This document shows positions 1 to 5,480 of a stretch of DNA of 6,368 bases, one piece after another. Position numbers and translations under genes: made by a program. Source of the stretch: QHWK01 sp035315685. GTDB lineage: Bacteria > Acidobacteriota > Vicinamibacteria > Vicinamibacterales > CAVVIG01. The stretch is taken from contig DATFXR010000045.1 of assembly GCA_035315685.1 (NCBI GenBank), positions 1-6,368 on the forward strand, written 5' to 3'. Under the pieces are notes generated by a model. That model did no database searches and was not told the DNA's origin. It saw nothing but the letters and a program-made list of their open reading frames with translations. Numbering within the stretch: the first letter of the stretch is position 1; the number at the start of each line of letters is the position of its first letter.

Positions 1-885
1 CGCCGGCGCCACGAACAGGGCAATCTGCGCGCTGCTGCCGACCGAGATCTCCACGGCCAGCGACATCTCGTCGCGCCGCGCCGCCGTCACCGCGGAGTAG
101 TGCTCGGCGGCGTTGCCGATCAACGCGACGACGATCACGCCGACGAACAGCTCGGTGAACGCGAATCGCTCGAGGGCAGGCGCCATCGCGCCAACGAGGA
201 CCTCCGCCTGAATCGTGGTCAGCACGGTGCCGAGCGCGAGCAGGCCGACCGCCGCCGCGACCGATAAATGCGGAGTGCACGGTGCGCAGTCCTCGCCTGG
301 CCGGAACAGATCGCGCTGCGTAGTCAGCGCGTAGATCAGGCTGCCGGCGTACGCGCCGATCAGCACCAGCGCCGTGCCCAGGCTCAGACGATCGATCGCG
401 CTCGGGTGCGCCTGCAGCGTCCCGTAGATGGCGAGGTCGAACACGGCCGGCATCACCAGCGCGACGACCGCCAGAAACAACATCGCCGCCGCGTTGGTGG
501 CGGCGGTGCGATGGAACTTCTGCGATTTGCGTCCGAGACCGCCGACGAAGAATGACAGGCCGAGCACGAGCAGCAGGTTGCCGATGATGCTGCCGCTGAT
601 CGACGCCTTGACGAGCGCGACGTGGCCGTTACGGAGCGCAACCAGCGCGATGATCAACTCGGCCGCATTGCCGAACGTTGCGTTCAGGAAGCCGCCCAAC
701 GCCGGTCCCGAGCGCGACGCCAGCTGCTCGGTGCCGTGGCCGATCAGGCCGGCGAGCGGCACCAGCGATGCCGCCGCCGTGATGAACACCCACGGGGATC
801 CCGGCGCCGTCGCGTCGGCAATCCACGATGCCGGCGCCGCGAGCAGCAGGATGTTCAGAGGGGACGTGAAAATCGCGCGCAGCAT
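1..885 (-). CDS. cax: CAX-family Ca2+/H+ antiporter, C-terminus cut off by window edge
   Basis: This is an inner-membrane cation/proton exchanger that would expel Ca2+ (or a similar cation) using the proton gradient. I translated it by hand because the frame has no stop inside the window; 295 residues are visible, starting MLRAIFTSPLNILLLAAP. Both signature repeats of the family are present: GNAAELIIALVALRNGHV at about residues 72-89, followed by SISGSIIGNLLLVLG, and GNAAEHYSAVTAARRDEM at about 257-274, followed by SVGSSAQIALFVAP. The key acidic residues are E76 and E261. Hydrophobic segments are spread along the length, as expected for a multi-pass protein. Family members run to about 350-370 residues, so roughly the last 60 should lie left of the window. 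The ATG at 885 sits 9 bp after the stop of the 76-residue gene, which suggests one transcript. A hydrophilic loop at about 188-206 contains C200-A-P-C203. The family call is firm; the ion specificity is inferred. Confidence 0.93.
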   Translation of the reverse strand, partial: MLRAIFTSPLNILLLAAPASWIADATAPGSPWVFITAAASLVPLAGLIGHGTEQLASRSGPALGGFLNATFGNAAELIIALVALRNGHVALVKASISGSIIGNLLLVLGLSFFVGGLGRKSQKFHRTAATNAAAMLFLAVVALVMPAVFDLAIYGTLQAHPSAIDRLSLGTALVLIGAYAGSLIYALTTQRDLFRPGEDCAPCTPHLSVAAAVGLLALGTVLTTIQAEVLVGAMAPALERFAFTELFVGVIVVALIGNAAEHYSAVTAARRDEMSLAVEISVGSSAQIALFVAPA

Positions 886-894
886 GCCGCCGCG

Positions 895-1125
895 CTAGTC
901 GCCGAACTTCTGCACGTCTTCTTCGTCCGCGCCTGGCAGGAGATCGAAAAATGCGTCCAGGCTGCGATCGAGCGAGCGCCGCAGTTGCGGGATCGTTCCG
1001 TCGAAGGTGTGAAGCGTGAGGCCGGCGCTGGACCCATCGGACAGCTTCAGCGTGCCTTCTTCGACGCCCTTCAGCGTGCCTTCAGGAATCAGCCGGACAC
1101 CGTAGACGAGCGTGTAGCGGGCCAT
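895..1125 (-). CDS. Small hypothetical protein (76 aa) with an 8-residue internal repeat
   Basis: I do not recognise this protein and assign no function. It reads MARYTLVYGVRLIPEGTLK and onward, has no signal peptide, membrane segment or cysteine, and is rich in charged residues. It looks cytosolic. Residues of the type EGTLKGVE-EGTLKLSD form two tandem 8-residue units, matched in the DNA by a 15-bp direct repeat at 1045-1059 and 1069-1083. The C-terminal half (about residues 46-70, including RRSLDRSLDAFFDLLPGAD) could be one or two helices ending in an acidic tail. It lies between the CCA-adding enzyme and the CAX antiporter on the same strand, and its TAG stop is 9 bp before the antiporter start; that supports it being a real, co-transcribed gene. 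The Shine-Dalgarno sequence ahead of the ATG is poor, so the start is the likely one rather than a certain one. Confidence 0.62.
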   Translation of the reverse strand: MARYTLVYGVRLIPEGTLKGVEEGTLKLSDGSSAGLTLHTFDGTIPQLRRSLDRSLDAFFDLLPGADEEDVQKFGD

Positions 1126-1142
1126 TGGTGGATCATACCGGT

Positions 1143-1228
1143 GTGTGGGACCGAGATGCCCGTGGGGTCGGTGGGGCGCAACCGATCGGTCCTTTCCCTA
1201 CCCAGCCTATGGGCCATCGGTCCCACAC
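1143..1228. repeat. 86-bp intergenic element with perfect 12-bp terminal inverted repeats
   Basis: The left end GTGTGGGACCGA (1143-1154) is the exact reverse complement of TCGGTCCCACAC (1217-1228). Inside is a 10-bp palindrome, ACCGATCGGT (1181-1190). Its TCGGTCC (1186-1192) can also pair with the GGACCGA of the left end, so two mutually exclusive folds are possible. The element fills most of the gap between the CCA-adding enzyme and the small protein gene. There is no obvious flanking target duplication. It may be a non-autonomous dispersed repeat or an RNA structure in the leader of the small gene and antiporter; the sequence alone does not decide. Confidence 0.6.
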
Positions 1229-1239
1229 TCCTCTCAGGT

Positions 1240-2616
1240 TCACAATCCCGTGATTCGACGCGCGCTTTCGATCGCCTGCTCGAGCGTGGTCACCTGATTG
1301 TCGAGCTGCTGCTCGTACACGATCTTCAGCACCTCGCCCACACGCGGTCCGGGTTTCATTCCGAGCTCGAGCATGTGACGGCCAAGGAGAATCGGCGCCG
1401 GTGGCTTGTGCTCGACGCCGAGCGCCCGCGCGCGTGCGAGGAACCAATCCATCGCCGTGCAGTCGAAGGTGCCGGGAAGACGGCCTTCGCAGTCGGACCT
1501 CGCGACCCGCGCCAGCAGTTCGAGATCGACCTTCTGCGCCAGGCGCCGGAACGCGCCGTCGCCGACCTCGTCGCGCGCCTTGAACCAGGCGCCCGGCTTC
1601 AGATGCTGCGCCGTGATGCCGAGCACCTGCTTGCGGACGTCGTATCCGTCAATCGTGTGGATGTTCAGCCGGTCGAGCAACGCCGTCGCGGGCGCCACGC
1701 CAAGCTCCTCGTGATTCATCGAACGGATCCGTCCGTCGATGAACGCGGTCGTCGACGGCTTGCCGACATCGTGGACGACGGCGCCGAGCATGACGGTGAT
1801 CTGCCGCGGGCGCGGCAGATCGTCGATCCGCGTGCGCGCGCGATCGACCACCTGCAGCGTGTGCACCCAGACGTCGCCTTCCGGATGCCATTCAGGCTCC
1901 TGCGGACATCCGGCGAGCGCCTGCAGTTCGGGGAACAGCCTCGCCGTCACGCCGAGATCCATGGCCAGCGCGAGGCCGATCGACGGTCGGCGCGCCTGCA
2001 GCAGCAGCTTCTCGATCTCGCCCCACACCCGTTCGCACGGCAGGTCGTCGAGCGCAATCGTGCGGCACAACGACGCGGTCGTCCCGTCGAGCGTGAATTC
2101 GAACCGAGCTGCGAATTGCAAGGCGCGCAGGACCCGCAGGCTGTCGTCGGCAAACGTATCGGCGTCCACCATGCGGAGCCGGCGCCGCCCGAGATCGCCG
2201 CGGCCGTCGAACGGATCGAAGTACTCGCCGGTGAGCGGATCCCACGAGATCGCGTTGATGGTGAAGTCGCGCCGTCGTGCCGCCTCGGCGATCGACATGT
2301 CCGGATCGCCCGCGACCACGAACCCGCGATGGCCGCGGCCGGCCTTCGAATCGCGCCGCGGCAGCGACACGTCCACGTCGCCGACTTTGTAGACCTGGAA
2401 GCTTTCGCCGACGGCTTCGACGCGGCCGAACGTCTCGAGCAGCGCGCGAAGCCGTTCACCCGGCACGCCGAAGACTTCGAGGTCGACGTTGCTCTTTTCA
2501 GGCTCGGGCAGGTCGAGCAGACGGTCGCGGACCCAGCCGCCGACGACGAGCGCCCGGCCGCCAGCGGCGCGGATCGCGGCCGCGAGAGGGAACATCAGTT
2601 CTCGAGTGCCGGCCAT
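1240..2616 (-). CDS. cca: CCA tRNA nucleotidyltransferase with HD domain
   Basis: This cytosolic enzyme adds or repairs the 3'-terminal CCA of tRNAs from CTP and ATP. The 458-residue product shows the class II nucleotidyltransferase order. GGWVRD (26-31) is the nucleotide-binding turn. The carboxylates are in VDLEVFG (44-50; D45, E47), with a further D82 in GDVDVSLPRR. RRRDFTINAIS follows at 114-124, then DPFDGRGDL (134-142), DDSLRVLRALQFAARFEF (157-174) and ERVWGEIEKLL (195-205). The middle and C-terminal part carries a metal-dependent HD phosphohydrolase domain: H252 in VWVHT, H282-D283 in VVHDVGKP, and probably D375 in SDCEGR. HD domains in bacterial CCA enzymes act on 2',3'-cyclic phosphate or phosphate ends. 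The length suits an HD-fused member. The ATG at 2616 is preceded by a GGAAA-like ribosome site and the N-terminus fits the family. The second catalytic carboxylate is Glu where many relatives have Asp. A pure poly(A) polymerase is the alternative; HD fusion makes CCA addition more likely. Confidence 0.93.
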   Translation of the reverse strand: MAGTRELMFPLAAAIRAAGGRALVVGGWVRDRLLDLPEPEKSNVDLEVFGVPGERLRALLETFGRVEAVGESFQVYKVGDVDVSLPRRDSKAGRGHRGFVVAGDPDMSIAEAARRRDFTINAISWDPLTGEYFDPFDGRGDLGRRRLRMVDADTFADDSLRVLRALQFAARFEFTLDGTTASLCRTIALDDLPCERVWGEIEKLLLQARRPSIGLALAMDLGVTARLFPELQALAGCPQEPEWHPEGDVWVHTLQVVDRARTRIDDLPRPRQITVMLGAVVHDVGKPSTTAFIDGRIRSMNHEELGVAPATALLDRLNIHTIDGYDVRKQVLGITAQHLKPGAWFKARDEVGDGAFRRLAQKVDLELLARVARSDCEGRLPGTFDCTAMDWFLARARALGVEHKPPAPILLGRHMLELGMKPGPRVGEVLKIVYEQQLDNQVTTLEQAIESARRITGL

Positions 2617-2645
2617 CGTTTCCAGCTTAATGTAGCGAAGAGATT

Positions 2646-2726
2646 TCGACGCAGCGCGAAGGCTTTAGCCGACTGGGCGCCGGCGCGGTAAGCTGACGGT
2701 CGGCTGAAGCGTTCGCGCTGCATCGA
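2646..2726. repeat. Long imperfect inverted repeat filling the divergent intergenic region
   Basis: Arm 2646-2673 (containing GCAGCGCGAAGGCTTTAGCC at 2651-2670) is matched by the reverse complement of 2699-2726 (containing GGCTGAAGCGTTCGCGCTGC at 2702-2721) at 25 of 28 positions, with a 25-base spacer. The structure occupies 81 of the 116 bp between the divergent CCA and M20 genes. Its right arm ends 6 bp before the M20 ATG and so covers the place where a ribosome binding site would lie. The left arm also contains the short palindrome GGCTTTAGCC. It could be a dispersed intergenic repeat, a regulatory hairpin or both. GGCTAAAGCC-type palindromes of this look recur in some GC-rich genomes, but I cannot confirm copies from one window. 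Confidence 0.65.
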
Positions 2727-2732
2727 TCACGT

Positions 2733-3872
2733 ATGGATCCTGTCATCCGTCTGCTCAGCGACCTCGTCGCGATCAACTCGGTGAACCCGACCCTCGTGCC
2801 CGGCGCGCCGGGCGAGCGCGACATCGCGGAGTGCGTTGCCGCTGCGTTGCGTCGCAGCGGCCTGGACGTGTCGGCCGAATCGGTGGCGGAAGGACGGCCG
2901 AACGTCGTCGGCGTGCTCGAAGGCAGACGCAAGGGTCGGGCGCTGATGTTCTGCGGCCACACCGACACGGTCGGCGTCGCCGGCATGACCGATCCCTTCA
3001 CGCCGGTCGAGCGGGACGGACGTCTCTACGGGCGCGGCGCGCAGGACATGAAGGGCGGGGTCGCAGCGATGATCTCTGCGGCAGCGGCGATTGCGCACTC
3101 CGGGCTGGACGCCGGTCGTCTCATCGTTGCTGCCGTCGTAGACGAGGAGCACTCGAGCATCGGCGCCGACGCTCTGGTGAGAACGTGGACGGCCGATGCC
3201 GGCGTCGTGACCGAGCCGACCGACCTGGAGATCGCGGTCGGGCACAAGGGGTTCGCGTGGGTCGAGGTCGCGGTGGAAGGGCGCGCCGCGCACGGCAGCC
3301 GGCCAGCCGAAGGGCGCGATGCGATCCTGCGGCTCGGCCGCGTCCTGACGCGGCTCGAAACACTCGACCGCGAGCTTCAGGCTCGGCCGCCGCATGCGCT
3401 GGTCGGCACTGGCTCTCTGCACGCGTCCTTCGTGCATGGCGGCCGCGAGTTGAGCAGCTACCCGGACGAGGCGACCTTGCAGATGGAGCGGCGGACGCTA
3501 CCCGGCGAACCGGAGTCAGCCGCCGTCGACGAAGTGCGCGCGATTCTCGCGGCACTGGCTCAGGAAGATCAGACGTTCGTCGCCAGAGCGACGCCGATGT
3601 TCAGCCGGCCGGCGTACGAGATTCCGACCGGTCATCACCTGCCGCACGTCATGGCCGCCGCGCTCGCGCGCACGGGCCGGACGCCGCGCCTCGCCGGGGC
3701 CAGTTTCTGGACGGATGCAGCCGTCCTCGGCCATGCCGGGATCCCGTCGATTCTGTTCGGACCCGGCGGCGCAGGGCTTCACTCGACCGAGGAGTACGTG
3801 ACGATCGCGGACGTCGTCACATGCCGCGACGCACTCGTCGAACTGGCCCGTGCGTTTGTCGTCGGTGAATAA
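2733..3872 (+). CDS. M20-family metallopeptidase/deacylase (ArgE/DapE-like)
   Basis: This 379-residue dizinc hydrolase cleaves an amide bond, as acetylornithine deacetylase (ArgE), succinyl-diaminopimelate desuccinylase (DapE) and related carboxypeptidases do. All family landmarks are present. GHTDTV (75-80) supplies H76 and D78. GRGAQDMKGG (100-109) supplies the bridging D105. DEE (137-139) supplies the catalytic and metal-binding glutamates. TEPT (160-163) supplies E161, and GLHSTEEYV (348-356) supplies the last ligand, H350. GRAAHGSRP (183-191), with H187, marks the lid/dimerisation domain inserted at about 172-285. No signal peptide is evident, so it acts in the cytosol. The ATG at 2733 is the only usual start after an in-frame TGA at 2694, although there is no clear Shine-Dalgarno sequence. 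It stands alone, divergent from cca and convergent with the small zinc-binding gene, so context does not settle the substrate; naming it argE or dapE would be a guess. Confidence 0.93.
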   Translation: MDPVIRLLSDLVAINSVNPTLVPGAPGERDIAECVAAALRRSGLDVSAESVAEGRPNVVGVLEGRRKGRALMFCGHTDTVGVAGMTDPFTPVERDGRLYGRGAQDMKGGVAAMISAAAAIAHSGLDAGRLIVAAVVDEEHSSIGADALVRTWTADAGVVTEPTDLEIAVGHKGFAWVEVAVEGRAAHGSRPAEGRDAILRLGRVLTRLETLDRELQARPPHALVGTGSLHASFVHGGRELSSYPDEATLQMERRTLPGEPESAAVDEVRAILAALAQEDQTFVARATPMFSRPAYEIPTGHHLPHVMAAALARTGRTPRLAGASFWTDAAVLGHAGIPSILFGPGGAGLHSTEEYVTIADVVTCRDALVELARAFVVGE

Positions 3873-3918
3873 AGTCTGCCTGGGAGAGGATTTCTGGAGA
3901 CGTTCCGCGCTCGGGTCG

Positions 3919-3943
3919 CGTGCCTTCAGATGTCGAAGGCACG
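3919..3943. terminator. Stem-loop between convergent genes, possible bidirectional terminator
   Basis: CGTGCCTTC (3919-3927) pairs perfectly with GAAGGCACG (3935-3943) around a 7-base loop. It lies 47 bp after the M20 stop and 50 bp beyond the end of the oppositely oriented zinc-binding gene. Neither strand has a following T-tract, so it is not a classical intrinsic terminator. Its position in the convergent gap makes 3'-end formation or RNA protection the simplest reading. I see no gene in the rest of the 3873-3992 gap. Confidence 0.4.
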
Positions 3944-3992
3944 GCGAACCCGGCGCGTTATGCTCGAACCATTAGGATCGTGTCCGTTTCCA

Positions 3993-4301
3993 CTACGCGA
4001 TTCGTCGGGCACTCATGAGCTGAGGCCGCGTCAGCCGGTGACGGCGGGCATCTCCCCGAAGCGTCACCGTCGGTGGCGTTTCATTCAGGTCCCACCCCGG
4101 AGTTTCGTGGCCACACGACACGCATCGGAGGAACATCCGATCCTGCTCGAATTGAAGCAGGGTGTCGTGACCGTGGAGGCCGCAGTACATCTGCCGCAGC
4201 CGGTCGATTACGCGACCGCCAAAACCGTCCAGATTCGCGCCAACCGCCGTTTCTCGCACCTCGTCCTGTGACGCGATCGAATGAGCGTGGCTGGTGACCA
4301 T
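3993..4301 (-). CDS. Small putative zinc-binding protein (102 aa), CxxH...CxxC type
   Basis: The core has C40-x2-H43 (MYCGLHGHD, 38-46) and C60-x2-C63 (RCVSCGHE, 59-66), joined by LLQF and RMFL segments. This is the layout of a one-zinc ribbon, so a structural zinc site is inferred. The core resembles small uncharacterised proteins I associate with Acidobacteriota; no function is known to me. The N-terminal 35 or so residues are polar and probably variable, and the C-terminal 25 are basic (several Arg/His). That could suit nucleic acid or protein binding, but this is conjecture. I chose the ATG at 4301 because a strong AGGAGGAG stands 9-11 bases upstream. The frame stays open to an ATG at 4538, directly after the proline dehydrogenase stop, but those extra 79 residues look non-coding and overlap several palindromes. 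The gene converges on the M20 gene and probably has its own promoter. Confidence 0.78.
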   Translation of the reverse strand: MVTSHAHSIASQDEVRETAVGANLDGFGGRVIDRLRQMYCGLHGHDTLLQFEQDRMFLRCVSCGHETPGWDLNETPPTVTLRGDARRHRLTRPQLMSARRIA

Positions 4302-4310
4302 GTGCTCCTG

Positions 4311-4318
4311 CTCCTCCT
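4311..4318 (-). promoter_or_regulatory. Strong Shine-Dalgarno site deciding the start of the zinc-binding gene
   Basis: On the minus strand AGGAGGAG precedes the ATG at 4301 with 9 bases between its end and the start codon. It is among the best ribosome binding sites in the window and is the main reason for preferring the 102-residue product over the 181-residue reading. Confidence 0.75.
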
Positions 4319-4337
4319 GCCGAGCGACCCCACGTCT

Positions 4338-4358
4338 ATGGACGCGCTGCGCGTCCGT
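4338..4358 (-). other. Hairpin in the leader of the zinc-binding gene
   Basis: GACGCG (4341-4346) and CGCGTC (4350-4355) form a 6-bp stem with a 3-base loop. The flanks extend it by a G-C pair, one wobble and an A-T pair to about 9 bp (4338-4358). If transcription starts at the sigma-54-like element, the hairpin falls inside the 5' untranslated region, about 20 bases ahead of the Shine-Dalgarno site. It could affect message stability or translation. Confidence 0.4.
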
Positions 4359-4373
4359 GCGGTTCAGGTGAGG

Positions 4374-4389
4374 TTCAAGAGCCGTGCCG
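4374..4389 (-). promoter_or_regulatory. Candidate sigma-54-type promoter for the zinc-binding gene
   Basis: The minus strand reads CGGCACGGCTCTTGAA. The known -24/-12 consensus is TGGCACR-N4-TTGCW. The GGCACG and TTG blocks match at the right spacing, but the first T is C and the -12 GC is GA, which is a real weakness. The position, about 73 bases upstream of the ATG, is sensible and would leave a leader of roughly 60 bases. Confidence 0.3.
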
Positions 4390-4390
4390 C

Positions 4391-4402
4391 GACCCGCGGG
4401 TC
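4391..4402. promoter_or_regulatory. Perfect 12-bp palindrome GACCCGCGGGTC, possible operator
   Basis: The sequence is its own reverse complement and lies one base upstream of the sigma-54-like element on the minus strand. It could be a dimeric regulator site. In GC-rich DNA a 12-bp palindrome can occur by chance, so this is supported mainly by its position. Confidence 0.3.
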
Positions 4403-4479
4403 CGAGATAAGTGCTGAGCCATATGGGGGTTGCGCGCTGGATCACAGAAAAAGCCGCCTGAAAGGGTGTTGGGGTTAGT

Positions 4480-4493
4480 AACAGGGCCCTGTT
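4480..4493. promoter_or_regulatory. Perfect 14-bp palindrome AACAGGGCCCTGTT
   Basis: A perfect palindrome with no spacer, 45 bp downstream of the proline dehydrogenase stop and about 180 bp upstream of the zinc-binding gene start. Lack of a loop and of a T-tract argues against an intrinsic terminator; a regulator binding site is the better guess. Together with the other sites it makes 4302-4538 a regulatory-looking leader rather than coding sequence. Confidence 0.35.
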
Positions 4494-4538
4494 CGGACGG
4501 CAGTCGATTGATGCAGCGTCGGATTCAAGGGAATTCAT

Positions 4539-5480
4539 TTACCCAGAATCAACGAGGATCCCGCGGACGACGAACATGACGTTTGCCGGCCGCTCGCCGA
4601 GCCGGCGCATGAAGTAAGGGAACCATTGGCGTCCGAACGGGATGTACACGCGGACCCGATAGCCCGCCTTCATGAGCATCGCCTGAAGATCGCGACGGAC
4701 GCCGTACAGCATCTGAAACTCGAAGCGATCCGCGGCCACGCCGTGATCGCGCGCCCACTGCCGCGCCACGTCGATCATCCGCGGATCGTGTGTCGCGATG
4801 GCCGCGTAGTGTCCGTCGGTGATCAGCTTCTTGGTCATCCGCGCGTATGCCGCGTCCACGTCGAGCTTCTTCTGATGCGCGGCGTTCCTCGGTTCCTTGT
4901 AGGCGCCCTTGACCAGCCGGATGCGCGCGCCGAGCGCATTCATGCGCGGCAGGTCGCGCTCTTCGGTCCGGTAGAGCGCCGACTGCAGCACGATGCCGAT
5001 CTGGTGGTAGCCGTGGCTCCACAGCGTCTCGAAGATGTCGAGCGTCACCTCGGTGTAGGCGGAGCTCTCCATGTCGATGCGGACGAAGAAGCCTTCCGGC
5101 TCAGCGCGGCCGAGGATCTTTCTCAGGTTGTCGACGGCGCTGGCCTTGTCCACGTCGAGGCCGAGCTGGGTCAGCTTGAGAGAGATGTTTCGCTCGATGC
5201 CCGACGCGACGATCGCGTCGATGAGGGAGAGATAGGCCCGGGTGGCGGCATCGGCTTCGTCGAGGTTGGTCACGCTCTCGCCGAGCAGGTCCAGCGTGAT
5301 CAGCATGCCACGCGCCTGGACGGCGCGGGCCGCCTCGATGGCTTCCGCCACGGTTTCACCGGCGATGAAGCGCCGCGCAAAGCTGGTCGGCTTGCGCATG
5401 CCGTAGCGCGATGCGAGTCTGTTGAGGGTTCGGCTTTGCGCGATGAGGTGGAAAAAAGTCTTCGCCGCCGCGTCGATCAT
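4539..5480 (-). CDS. Proline dehydrogenase (monofunctional PRODH)
   Basis: This FAD enzyme oxidises L-proline to 1-pyrroline-5-carboxylate, the first step of proline breakdown, passing electrons to the membrane quinone pool. The 313-residue length is that of stand-alone bacterial PRODH rather than bifunctional PutA. The (beta/alpha)8 barrel motifs appear in order: LDLLGESV (63-70), ISLKLTQLGLDVD (99-111, with K102), RIDMESS (134-140), VLQSALYRTEERD (164-176), RLVKGAYKEP (188-197), ATHDP (229-233), FQMLYGVR (255-262), and the substrate/flavin signature YIPFGRQWFPYFMRRLGER (279-297). In the last motif Y279, the arginine pair R292/R293 and E296 match the proline-binding helix. The ATG shares one base with the stop of the upstream acyltransferase gene, so translation is probably coupled. 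No pyrroline-5-carboxylate dehydrogenase is in view; that partner must be encoded elsewhere. No intrinsic terminator with a T-tract directly follows the gene. Confidence 0.95.
   Translation of the reverse strand: MIDAAAKTFFHLIAQSRTLNRLASRYGMRKPTSFARRFIAGETVAEAIEAARAVQARGMLITLDLLGESVTNLDEADAATRAYLSLIDAIVASGIERNISLKLTQLGLDVDKASAVDNLRKILGRAEPEGFFVRIDMESSAYTEVTLDIFETLWSHGYHQIGIVLQSALYRTEERDLPRMNALGARIRLVKGAYKEPRNAAHQKKLDVDAAYARMTKKLITDGHYAAIATHDPRMIDVARQWARDHGVAADRFEFQMLYGVRRDLQAMLMKAGYRVRVYIPFGRQWFPYFMRRLGERPANVMFVVRGILVDSG

Noticed and set aside
622..2691. A 689-codon rightward open frame antisense to the CCA, small and CAX genes
   Set aside because: It runs opposite to genes with full family motifs, its translation is arginine-rich low-complexity text with no recognisable domain, and long antisense frames are expected in GC-rich DNA.
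2831..3868. A 345-codon rightward frame overlapping the M20 gene
   Set aside because: Shadow of the M20 gene in another frame; the translation is mostly Arg/Gly/Ala with no motif.
4441..4470. A run of A residues next to GCCGCC as a possible intrinsic terminator after proline dehydrogenase
   Set aside because: On the minus strand the T-run follows GGCGGC, but I cannot form a stable stem from the sequence just before it.
4302..4538. A 79-residue N-terminal extension of the zinc-binding protein, from the ATG directly after the proline dehydrogenase TAA
   Set aside because: The extension has no protein-like pattern, overlaps palindromes and a promoter-like site, and a much better ribosome site precedes the ATG at 4301. 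Ribosome profiling or N-terminal peptide data could overturn this.
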